A stretch of 54,835 bases of DNA from Reyranella soli (lineage in GTDB: Bacteria > Pseudomonadota > Alphaproteobacteria > Reyranellales > Reyranellaceae), in contig NZ_BKAJ01000100.1 in NCBI RefSeq assembly GCF_007992495.1, positions 1-54,835 of the forward strand. Reading direction: 5' to 3'. This document shows, piece by piece, positions 41,160 to 48,011 of this stretch; position 1 is the stretch's first letter; the number at the start of each line of letters is the position of its first letter. The notes under the pieces are model-generated. The model ran no database searches, was not told the origin of the DNA, and was given only the letters and a program-made list of their open reading frames with translations. The position numbers were made by a program, and so were the translations under genes.

Positions 41160-42203
41160 TTAGAGTGCCTCCGCAGCAATACGATGACCTTTTAGAAGTC
41201 CGGGCAGGCGCCCGGGCTCGGTGCGGCCCCAGCCGCACTCGGCCGACAGGCCGAATTCCGTGACATGGCGCTTTGCCACCTCGACGCGCTTCCTGTCGCC
41301 AGCGTCGTCGTCGTGGTGCAGCAATCCGAGATAGAGTTTCGTTCCCTTTGGCCGCTTGAAGCTCTTCAGCGGCGCATAGAAGGCGTCGTCGGTGCGGTCC
41401 TTCGGAACCGGAACGTGGATGAAGTCGATGTGCCGTCTGGTGGCGGCGACGATGCCGTTCATCATCTCGACCAGGATGGCGGCATCCTTGGGCTGCACCA
41501 GGTGCTCGTCGTGCGGCGAGCCGTAGCACAGGTGATAGCCCATCTCGACGCCGGCCGGCACGGCATCGCCCAGCCGGCCCAGCATGTCGAAGATCTGCGT
41601 CTTGTAGTGCGCCGGGCGGTCCTTGAAATAGTCCTCGAAGGCCAGCACCTCTTGACACACATCCCACTGGATCGAGAGATCGGCCGCCGGGATCGCCTTC
41701 ACGATATTGGCCAGCGCTGCCTTCAGCGCCCGTTCGTACACCCCGAAGTAGGTCTCGCGTGCCGGCCCGCTGACATAGAGGTAGCCGCTGGCCTGCGGCG
41801 TCGGCAGGCTGACCTGGAAGCGCATGTGTTTCGGGATGGCGCCGGCGGCGCGCAGTGTCTTGAAGACCTCCCAGGAGGCGAGGGCAGCCTTGTCGTAGCC
41901 CGTCTGGAAGACGACCGTCGCCGAATCGACGCCGGGCTTGAAGCGGACCTGCTCGATCTCGCGCACGATCTTGCCGTCCCACTGGATGAACTTGTAGGGC
42001 GGTACCGTGGGATCGACCTCCATCGCCGGATGGTCGACCAGCATCTGGCGCTGGAAGTAGACCCAGCGCGAGCGCTCTCCTGTCTCGCCGTCAGGAATGC
42101 AGCGCAGGAACGGACCAAGCTCGTCGGCGAGCCGCCGGAACACCTGCTCGCTGCTGTCGAGCGGGATGCTGCCGATCAGATGCAGGCGATCCTGCTTCTC
42201 CAC
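41160..42203 (-). CDS. MetE/UROD-fold protein, putative zinc methyltransferase-like enzyme
   Basis: A 347-aa protein with features of the MetE/UROD barrel superfamily. The N-terminus reads LHLIGSIPLDSSEQVFRRLADELGPFLRCIPDGETGERSRW. A zinc-site-like HxC is present (His224 and Cys226 in GYHLCYG), and the late Cys323 in SAECGWGRTEP matches the third zinc ligand position of cobalamin-independent methionine synthases. It lacks the folate-binding N-domain of MetE, so it is not a methionine synthase. A methyl transfer or C-S/C-O lyase reaction is possible but unproven. The start is GTG 42203, overlapping the stop of the NHL gene (TAGTG). A second, clearer MetE-C-like gene occurs at 50305, also next to a Bug protein. 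Confidence 0.78.
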   Translation of the reverse strand: MEKQDRLHLIGSIPLDSSEQVFRRLADELGPFLRCIPDGETGERSRWVYFQRQMLVDHPAMEVDPTVPPYKFIQWDGKIVREIEQVRFKPGVDSATVVFQTGYDKAALASWEVFKTLRAAGAIPKHMRFQVSLPTPQASGYLYVSGPARETYFGVYERALKAALANIVKAIPAADLSIQWDVCQEVLAFEDYFKDRPAHYKTQIFDMLGRLGDAVPAGVEMGYHLCYGSPHDEHLVQPKDAAILVEMMNGIVAATRRHIDFIHVPVPKDRTDDAFYAPLKSFKRPKGTKLYLGLLHHDDDAGDRKRVEVAKRHVTEFGLSAECGWGRTEPGRLPGLLKGHRIAAEAL

Positions 42204-43171
42204 TAGTTGACCTTCTCGAGCTTCTGGAACGAGCGCAGGTACTTCGGCACCGGTACGCCGGGATGGGTGCCGCCCCAGTTGGTATAGCTCACCTCGCCGA
42301 CATAGATGTCGCCCTTACTGTCGACCGCGAGCCCATGCGGCGACAGGAACCTGCCGGGTTCCTGACCGGGGCCGTGCTCCCCGCCCAGCCGCGCGATCAG
42401 GCCGCCCTTCTTGTCGACGATGGCGAGCCGGGGCCCGATGTTGGTGTGTTTGCTGTTGACCGGCATGCCCGGTCCCAGCTCGCCGATGATGAACTTGGGG
42501 TTCTTGCCGCCGCCGGCGTAGCAATAGAGCGCGCAAGGCCGGTGCATGTTGTTCCACTGCATCTCGTACTTGCCGTTGCCGTCGAACACCTGCACGCGAT
42601 GGTTCTCGCGGTCGGCCACGTAGACCCAGCCGTCGTCGTCGGTGGCGATGTTGTGAGCGATGTTGAACTGGCCGGGATCGGTGCCGGTGGTGCCCCAGCA
42701 CATCAGATGCTTGCCGTCGGGCGAGTATTTGTGAACGCAGGAATTGCCGTAGCCGTCCGACACATAGATCTCGCCCTTGGGCGAGAGCGCCGTATGGGTG
42801 CAGCGGTTGAACGGCTTGCCGCTCAGGAACGGCGCGGGCTGGTTGGGCACGCCGATGGTCAGGAGCACCTTGCCCTCGGTGGTGACCTTGCGGACCGTAT
42901 GGTCGCCGTCGTCGGTGCAGTAGAGGGTGTCGTCGCTGTCGATATGGATGCCGTGGGCGCGGCTGAACAGGTCTTCGCCCCACGAGCGCAGGAAGTTGCC
43001 GTCGCGGTCGAACACGATCATGGGATGCTGGCCGCGATTGAAGACGTAGACGCGGTCCTTGCTGTCGACGGCAACCGCCGCGACGTCGCGGAACTCCCAG
43101 CCGTCGGGCAGCTTCGCCCAGTTCTCGATCACGCGATAACGATGCTCGCCGCTTCCGAGGATTACGGACAT
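42203..43171 (-). CDS. NHL-repeat six-bladed propeller (peptidylglycine-lyase-like)
   Basis: A 322-aa beta-propeller. Repeated blade motifs are VAAVAVDSKDRVYVFNRGQHPMIVFDRDGNFLRSWG, AHGIHIDSDDTLYCTDDGDHTVRKVTTEGKVLLTIG, HTALSPKGEIYVSDGYGNSCVHKYSPDGKHLMCWG, AHNIATDDDGWVYVADRENHRVQVFDGNGKYEMQW and SPHGLAVDSKGDIYVGEVSYTNWGG. This pattern is found in peptidyl-alpha-hydroxyglycine alpha-amidating-lyase-like proteins and bacterial NHL hydrolases/lyases; His and Glu/Asp at blade tops could bind a metal. There is no signal peptide, so it is cytoplasmic. ATG 43171 has GGGAG seven bases upstream. It sits inside the run between the GMC oxidoreductase (with a hairpin repeat in the gap) and the MetE-like gene. 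Confidence 0.82.
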   Translation of the reverse strand: MSVILGSGEHRYRVIENWAKLPDGWEFRDVAAVAVDSKDRVYVFNRGQHPMIVFDRDGNFLRSWGEDLFSRAHGIHIDSDDTLYCTDDGDHTVRKVTTEGKVLLTIGVPNQPAPFLSGKPFNRCTHTALSPKGEIYVSDGYGNSCVHKYSPDGKHLMCWGTTGTDPGQFNIAHNIATDDDGWVYVADRENHRVQVFDGNGKYEMQWNNMHRPCALYCYAGGGKNPKFIIGELGPGMPVNSKHTNIGPRLAIVDKKGGLIARLGGEHGPGQEPGRFLSPHGLAVDSKGDIYVGEVSYTNWGGTHPGVPVPKYLRSFQKLEKVN

Positions 43172-43188
43172 GTCTCTACTCCCAAAGC

Positions 43189-43262
43189 TGTCATCCCGAG
43201 GCCGTAGGCCGAGGGACCTTTAATGCCATGAGCAAAGGTCCCTCGCTTCGCTCGGGATGACA
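43189..43262. repeat. Long palindromic repeat of the TGTCATCC family
   Basis: Two nested perfect stems of 12 bp each. Outer arms are TGTCATCCCGAG (43189-43200) and CTCGGGATGACA (43251-43262). Inner arms are CGAGGGACCTTT (43210-43221) and AAAGGTCCCTCG (43234-43245), with a 12-base loop. It lies in the 94-base gap between the GMC gene and the NHL gene of the same operon, where it may slow or end part of the transcription. A shorter relative is at 53715-53743. Confidence 0.85.
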
Positions 43263-43265
43263 TCG

Positions 43266-44969
43266 TTATTGTCGCCTCGTCATTGCGTCAGAGATCTTCT
43301 CCGCGCTCATCAGCGTCGGGAAGTTGGTGTTGGCGCAGGGCACCACCGGGAAGATCGAGGCATCGACCACGCGCAGGCCCTGCACGCCCTTGACGCGGCC
43401 TTGCGTGTCGACCACCGACATCGGATCGTCCGGCCGGCCCATGCGGCAGGTGCAGGAGGCATGCCACACGCCGATCGCCGCCTTGCGCACGAAGGCTTCC
43501 AGCGCCTCGTCGTCGTTCATCACCTGCTCGAAGGTGAAGCCCTCGACCACGAACTTCTCGATCATGAAGCGACGCAGCGCTGACGGCCCTTCGAGGAGCT
43601 GGGCGACCAGGCTGGTCAGGATCTTGTTCTTGGTGTTGACGACGCCGACCGCCCGCACCTTGTCGCTGTAGGTGGCGGGGAAGGGCACGTCGGTGACCTC
43701 GCGCACGGCGTCGGTCATCTGCAGCGCCGCCATCAGCTTGAAGCCGCTCATCAGGCGGTCGAGGTCGCGCTTGTCGGAGAGAAGGTTGAACTCGACGATC
43801 GGTTCGCTGCGATAATCGCGTGACGCGAGCTTGACCTGTCCGGTCTCGGAATAGGTCTTGTTGATGAAGGTGAGCAGCGAGCCGATCTGCTCGCCAACCG
43901 CATGCCAGGCCGACTTGGCGACGACCACGGTGAACATGTCGCCCATTGGGATGCCCGGCAGCCCGGATGAGTAGCGCAGAGCCAGATGGATGTGCCGGCG
44001 CGTGTGATGGTTCATGCGCGCGCCGCGGCGCAGGAACGACGACAGCGCGATCGATGGATGGTCCATCAATCGCTGGCCGACGCCGGGCAGGGCGGCGACC
44101 ACGGGGATGCCCATCTCGCTCAAGTGGCCGACCGGGCCGATGCCGGCGCGCATCAGGTGGGCCGGCGTATGGATGGCGCCCGACGACAGGATCACTTCCC
44201 TGGCGCGGAACTCCTGCTCCTTGCCGGCGATCATCGCGGTGACGCCGACGCAGGTCGTGCCTTCGAACAGCAGCGACTTGACCTGCGTCTCGGTCGAGAT
44301 GGTGAGGTTGGGTCGCTTGCGCGTTTCGCCGTCGAGATAGCCCATCGCCGCCGACACCCGCCGCTCCTCGGCGTTGGAGTGAGTCACCGGGAAATAGCCC
44401 TCGACGAACTCGCCATTCTGGTCGGGCAGGAACTTGTAGCCCTTGGACTCGAAGGCCTTGGCGACCGCCTTGTCGTGGGCCGTCCAGTGCTCGGGAGGGA
44501 TGCGGCGCACCGGGATGCGCCCTTCCTTGCCATGCCAGGGCCCGTCGAAGTCGAGGTCGCGCTCGACCTTCTTGAAGAATGGCAGGACCTGGTCCCAGCC
44601 CCAGCCCTCGGCGCCGCGGCTTGCCCACTCGTTGTAGTCGGTGGGCGCGCCGCGGTTGGCCATCTGGCCGTTGATCGACGAGCCGCCGCCCAGCACGCGC
44701 GCCTGCTCGTACTTGCGCAGCGGCGGTCGGTTCTCCTGCGGATTGTTGTGCGACACGACCTGGGTGTGGACCTTGAGGTCGGTCCAATGGAAGCGCGGAT
44801 CGAAGTACGCCGTGCCGGAGTAGCTGTCGGCGATCTCCTTGGGCTCCTTGCCCGGCGGCGTGTCCTGGCCCGCCTCGCACAGCAGCACCTTGTTGGCGCT
44901 CTTGGCCGACAGCCGATGCGCCATGACCGAGCCGGCTGAGCCGCCGCCCACGATGATGTAGTCGTACAC
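43266..44969 (-). CDS. GMC-family FAD oxidoreductase
   Basis: A 567-aa flavoprotein of the glucose-methanol-choline family. FAD motif YIIVGGGSAGSVMAHRL at the N-terminus, LLCEAG as the ribose acid, QARVLGGGSSINGQMANRG as GMC signature 1, and ILSSGAIHTPAHLMRAGIG as signature 2. At the C-terminus are the catalytic His in AIGVWHASCTCRMG and the Asn in CANTNFPTLMSAEK. The WHASCTC form differs from the HPVGTCKMG of the paralogue at 1826. I choose the GTG at about 44969 (then YDYIIVGGG), because GAGGAAA lies about nine bases upstream; a TTG at 45017 would add 16 non-conserved residues. It is the first gene of the five-gene leftward run and divergent from the exported protein at 45106. The exact start codon may be off by one codon. 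Confidence 0.92.
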   Translation of the reverse strand: MYDYIIVGGGSAGSVMAHRLSAKSANKVLLCEAGQDTPPGKEPKEIADSYSGTAYFDPRFHWTDLKVHTQVVSHNNPQENRPPLRKYEQARVLGGGSSINGQMANRGAPTDYNEWASRGAEGWGWDQVLPFFKKVERDLDFDGPWHGKEGRIPVRRIPPEHWTAHDKAVAKAFESKGYKFLPDQNGEFVEGYFPVTHSNAEERRVSAAMGYLDGETRKRPNLTISTETQVKSLLFEGTTCVGVTAMIAGKEQEFRAREVILSSGAIHTPAHLMRAGIGPVGHLSEMGIPVVAALPGVGQRLMDHPSIALSSFLRRGARMNHHTRRHIHLALRYSSGLPGIPMGDMFTVVVAKSAWHAVGEQIGSLLTFINKTYSETGQVKLASRDYRSEPIVEFNLLSDKRDLDRLMSGFKLMAALQMTDAVREVTDVPFPATYSDKVRAVGVVNTKNKILTSLVAQLLEGPSALRRFMIEKFVVEGFTFEQVMNDDEALEAFVRKAAIGVWHASCTCRMGRPDDPMSVVDTQGRVKGVQGLRVVDASIFPVVPCANTNFPTLMSAEKISDAMTRRQ

Positions 44970-45020
44970 GGGTGCGTTTCCTCGAGGTTGTTGGTCAGAC
45001 GCTAACCCGTTGGGCAATGT

Positions 45021-45042
45021 GGCGAAACCAAGATATTTCGCC
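45021..45042. promoter_or_regulatory. Inverted repeat in a divergent promoter region
   Basis: GGCGAAA and TTTCGCC form a 7-bp perfect inverted repeat with an 8-base AT-rich spacer. It is about 50 bases upstream of the GMC start and 64 bases upstream of the ATG at 45106. The symmetric half-sites with one-helical-turn spacing suit a dimeric regulator shared by both genes. No regulator gene is adjacent. Confidence 0.4.
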
Positions 45043-45105
45043 GCGCAACGCTTGAGGTGCCTCGACGTTCACGTCGGACCTGCAATCAAAGAGGAGGCAC
45101 TATCA

Positions 45106-45636
45106 ATGAAGCGTACCCTTCTTGCCCTGGCCCTCGTGACCGCTGCCGGCGCCGCGGGCGCTCAGACTGTCACCACCCCGCCGGTCGGCGGCGCGACGGT
45201 GACTCCACCGTCAGTCGGCGGCGGTGCCGTGACGACCCCGCCCGCGACCGCGCCGGCTGTCAACACACCTGCCATGCCTTCGCGCTCGGTGGGCGCCGGT
45301 GGCACTACTGTGACCACGCCGCCCGTGAGCGGCGGCACTGTGCAGGCTCCGTCGGCCGGGTCGGCTGGCGTCACCACGCCTTCGGCCAATCCGCCGGGCG
45401 TGAGCACGTCGGGCATTCCCGCGAGGACCGTCACGGCCCCCAGCCAGGCCAATGCGCCGGCGCTGCCCAATGCCCAGGGTTCGGCCAACGCGGTAAAGAA
45501 GATCGAGGGCGACGGCTATAAGAACGTGCAGGGCCTCCAGCGCAATGCCGACGGCAGCTGGAGCGGCAAGGCGCTGCGTGGCGGCCAGTTGGTCGACGTG
45601 CGCGTCGACGCGCGCGGCAACGTCGTCACCAGGTAG
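45106..45636 (+). CDS. Exported low-complexity protein with PepSY-like C-terminus (paralogue 2 of 3)
   Basis: A 176-aa protein. The Sec signal peptide MKRTLLALALVTAAGAAGAQ ends at an AxA-type site. A long Thr/Pro/Gly/Val repeat region (about residues 21-125) follows, with units such as TVTTPPVGG, TVTPPSVGG and VTTPPATAP, likely extended and surface-exposed. The last 50 residues are the PepSY-like unit AVKKIEGDGYKNVQGLQRNADG then WSGKALRGGQLVDVRVDARGNVV, matching the proteins at 32377 and 49878. GAGGAGG precedes the ATG at 45106. A strong hairpin terminator lies 27 bases after the stop. A cell-envelope function is inferred; no known named family. Confidence 0.8.
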   Translation: MKRTLLALALVTAAGAAGAQTVTTPPVGGATVTPPSVGGGAVTTPPATAPAVNTPAMPSRSVGAGGTTVTTPPVSGGTVQAPSAGSAGVTTPSANPPGVSTSGIPARTVTAPSQANAPALPNAQGSANAVKKIEGDGYKNVQGLQRNADGSWSGKALRGGQLVDVRVDARGNVVTR

Positions 45637-45662
45637 CGTAGCGTCCGATCAGCCCCATTCGA

Positions 45663-45700
45663 GCCCGCCTCGTCAGCCGACGGGGCGGGCTTCCCTCGTT
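45663..45700 (+). terminator. Rho-independent terminator-like hairpin
   Basis: An 11-bp GC-rich stem, GCCCGCCTCGT (45663-45673) with ACGGGGCGGGC (45680-45690), has a 6-base loop and one T-G pair, followed by TTCCCTCGTT. It begins 27 bases after the stop of the exported protein and ends 62 bases before the next gene, so it should end the upstream transcript. The T-tract is weak, as is common in GC-rich genomes. Confidence 0.65.
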
Positions 45701-45761
45701 GTGCTTGCGGCCGCGGCGCCGGCCTGCAATCGTTCGGCTCAAGCACTGTGGGAGGTTTCGT

Positions 45762-46172
45762 ATGCCGGACGTCACAGCCGCAAATTCTGACATCGCCACG
45801 CCTGAGCTCATGAAGGCGATCTCGGCCGCCTTCAACAGCCGCGACGTCGATCGCATCGTCTCGCACTTCACCGATGACGCCACCTTCTGGCTGGCGCGCG
45901 GACCCGAGCCGGTCGGCCGCACGCTCAAGGGCAAGGAGACGATCCGCAAGACGCTGGCCGCGCGCTTCAAGGTGATCCCCGACATGCGCTGGGACCACAA
46001 GGAGTACATCTACGCCGGCAACCGCGCGATCTCGGTGTGGACCGTGAAAGGCAAGGGCGCCGACGGCGAGGATCTGAACTACCAGGGCTGCGACATCTAT
46101 ACGTTTCGCGGCGGGAAGATCTGCGCCAAGGACACCTACTGGAAGATCGTCGAGCAAAAGGATCGCCTGTGA
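45762..46172 (+). CDS. NTF2-like (SnoaL-type) protein
   Basis: A 136-aa protein with the nuclear-transport-factor-2/SnoaL cone fold pattern: a helix ELMKAISAAFNSRDVDRIVSHFTDDATFWLARG at the N-terminus, GKETIRKTLAARFKVIPDM, then paired strands ISVWTVKGKGADGEDLNYQGCDIYTFRGGKICAKDTYWKI. These proteins are small enzymes (isomerases, cyclases, dehydratases) or ligand binders. The ATG at 45762 follows GGGAGG. Its TGA stop overlaps the ATG of the amidohydrolase at 46172 (TGATG), so both are made together, and it may bind or convert the same ligand. No catalytic residue set is diagnostic. Confidence 0.85.
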   Translation: MPDVTAANSDIATPELMKAISAAFNSRDVDRIVSHFTDDATFWLARGPEPVGRTLKGKETIRKTLAARFKVIPDMRWDHKEYIYAGNRAISVWTVKGKGADGEDLNYQGCDIYTFRGGKICAKDTYWKIVEQKDRL

Positions 46173-47890
46173 TGACCCTCGATCTCCTCATCCGCGGCGG
46201 CACCCTCGTCGACGGCTCGGGCAAGCCGCGCTTTTCCGCCGATGTCGGCGTCAAGGACGGCCGCATCGTCGAGGTCGGCCGCGTCACATCGGCCGCCTCG
46301 CGCACGATCGATGCCCACGGCCTGATCGTGTCGCCGGGCTTCATCGACGGCCACACCCACATGGATGCGCAGGTGGCGTGGGATCCGCTGGGCAGCTGCT
46401 CGTGCTGGCACGGCGTCACCTCGGTGGTGATGAGCAATTGCGGCTTCGCTCTGGCGCCCTGCAAGCCCGAGGACCGCGACTGGTATGCACGCTGCCTGTC
46501 GGCGGTGGAGGACATTCCGACCGAGGCCATGGCCGCCGGCATCGACTGGACCTGGGAGACCTTCCCGGAATATCTCGCGACCGTCGAGCGCCTGCCCAAG
46601 GCGATCAACTACGGCATGTATATCGGCCATTCGGCGCTGCGCATGTACGTCATGGGCAAGCGCGCGCTGACCGAGGCCGCGAGCGAGGACGACATGGCGC
46701 GCATGGCCGCCGCCGTGAAGGAAGCGCTGAAGGCGGGGTCCATGGGCTTCTCCAGCTCGCGCGCCTCGACCCACGTCACACCCGACGACACGCCGGTGGC
46801 GAGCCGCATCGCCGAATGGCAGGAGATCGACCGCATCATCGCGGCGATGGCCGAGCTCGATGCCGGCATCTTCCAGGTCGGGCCCGATATCTCGAGCGGG
46901 CCGAACCATCGCACCTTCCTCGAACGCCTGCGCAAGGTGGCACTGGATTACAAGCGCCCGATCATGTTCGGCGTGCTGGCGACGAAGCAGGGAGACGATC
47001 CCACGGGCTGGCAATATCAGACCAAGTACATCGACGACACGGTTGCCGCCGGCGGCCGCATGTTCGGCCAGGGCACGACGCGCTCGATCAACGCCATCTT
47101 CTCGCTGAAGTCCTACCTGCCGTTCGACGTGCTGCCGGCATGGCGGCCGCTCCGCGCCCTGCCGATCGCCGAACAGATGAAGAAGCTTCGCGACCCGGCC
47201 GTGCGCCGCGAGCTGGTCGAGGCCGAAGCGCGCATGAAGCCGCGCGATGGCGTGTTCCAGGGCGGCGGGGCGGCGACGACCGATCCGCGCAAGCCCGACT
47301 ATACCAACCTGTTCGCCCTGAAGGGCGTCGATTGGGACGATCCCACGGTCGACCAACTCGCCAAGGCGAGCGGGCGGCACCCGGTCGAGGTGATGATCGA
47401 CCTGTCGCTGAAGGACGAGAACCAGGTCTACGTTCAGCCGCTGGTCAACGAGACGCCCGACGATGTCTTGGGCATCCTGAAGCATCCGCGCACGCTTGCG
47501 ACCTTCTCCGACTCGGGCGCCCATGTCTGCCAGGAGATGGGCTCCTCGCTGCAGACGCACCTCCTGAGCTACTGGGTGCGCAAGCGCGGCGCCTTTACGC
47601 TCGAGCAGGCGATCAAGAAGCTGACGCACGACAATGCGGTGGCCTGGGACCTCAACGACCGCGGCGTCGTGCGCGAAGGGTACAAGGCCGATCTCGTGCT
47701 GTTCGAGGAGAATGGCATCCGTCCACTGCTGCCGACGGTCGAGAAGGACCTGCCGGGCGGCGCGCGCCGCCTGGTGCAGAAGGCCGAGGGCATCAAGGCC
47801 ACGGTGGTGAACGGTGCCGTGGCCTTCGAGAACGGCGAGGCGACTGGTGCCTATGCCGGCACCGTGCTGAAGGGCCGCCTGGCCTCCTAG
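46172..47890 (+). CDS. N-acyl-D-amino-acid deacylase-like amidohydrolase
   Basis: A 572-aa metal-dependent amidohydrolase of the D-aminoacylase/dihydroorotase-like group. It shows the small N-terminal beta-domain LLIRGGTLVDGSGKPRFSADVGVKDGRIVEVG and the metal motif His61-x-His63 in GHTHMDAQVAWDP. Cys90 in SNCGFALAPC is the bridging-ligand position of D-aminoacylases. The late acidic residue is in ATFSDSGAHVC and the C-terminal beta-sandwich is GYKADLVLFEENGIRP, then VVNGAVAFENGEATG. The reaction is likely hydrolysis of an N-acyl amino acid or a cyclic amide. It is coupled to the NTF2-like gene. The stop codon TAG is part of the CTAG into which a MITE-like element is inserted. Confidence 0.9.
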   Translation: MTLDLLIRGGTLVDGSGKPRFSADVGVKDGRIVEVGRVTSAASRTIDAHGLIVSPGFIDGHTHMDAQVAWDPLGSCSCWHGVTSVVMSNCGFALAPCKPEDRDWYARCLSAVEDIPTEAMAAGIDWTWETFPEYLATVERLPKAINYGMYIGHSALRMYVMGKRALTEAASEDDMARMAAAVKEALKAGSMGFSSSRASTHVTPDDTPVASRIAEWQEIDRIIAAMAELDAGIFQVGPDISSGPNHRTFLERLRKVALDYKRPIMFGVLATKQGDDPTGWQYQTKYIDDTVAAGGRMFGQGTTRSINAIFSLKSYLPFDVLPAWRPLRALPIAEQMKKLRDPAVRRELVEAEARMKPRDGVFQGGGAATTDPRKPDYTNLFALKGVDWDDPTVDQLAKASGRHPVEVMIDLSLKDENQVYVQPLVNETPDDVLGILKHPRTLATFSDSGAHVCQEMGSSLQTHLLSYWVRKRGAFTLEQAIKKLTHDNAVAWDLNDRGVVREGYKADLVLFEENGIRPLLPTVEKDLPGGARRLVQKAEGIKATVVNGAVAFENGEATGAYAGTVLKGRLAS

Positions 47891-48011
47891 AGCACAATCC
47901 GCCCAGCTGGAATCAGCTGGGCGGATTGTGCCTCTTGCAACAAGGATCTCCAGGGCGCGCAAATCCAATCAGATCGAACCGCGCGCGGTTCGATCTGATT
48001 GAATTTCGCTC
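47890..48011. mobile_element. MITE-like palindromic element inserted in a CTAG
   Basis: A 122-base non-coding element flanked by TA on both sides inside an original CTAG (CTA before it, TAG after it), the target and TA duplication known for the IS630/mariner group. Its ends are imperfect inverted repeats: GAGCACAATCC on the left, GAGCGAAATTC on the right. It is built of two strong hairpins. The first is 18 bp (47892-47909 with 47914-47931, loop GAAT); the second is a 36-base perfect palindrome (47966-48001) with centre CGCGCG. There is no transposase, so it would be mobilised in trans. It lies between convergent genes and provides the TAG stop of each. Confidence 0.6.

Noticed and set aside
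43266..44969. TTG start at 45017 for the second GMC oxidoreductase
   Set aside because: It would add residues with no FAD-domain homology, and the GTG just before YDYIIVGGG has a proper ribosome binding site.
47966..48001. Replication origin or partition site
   Set aside because: No DnaA-box cluster, AT-rich unwinding region or parAB genes are nearby. The palindrome is better explained as part of a MITE-like element.
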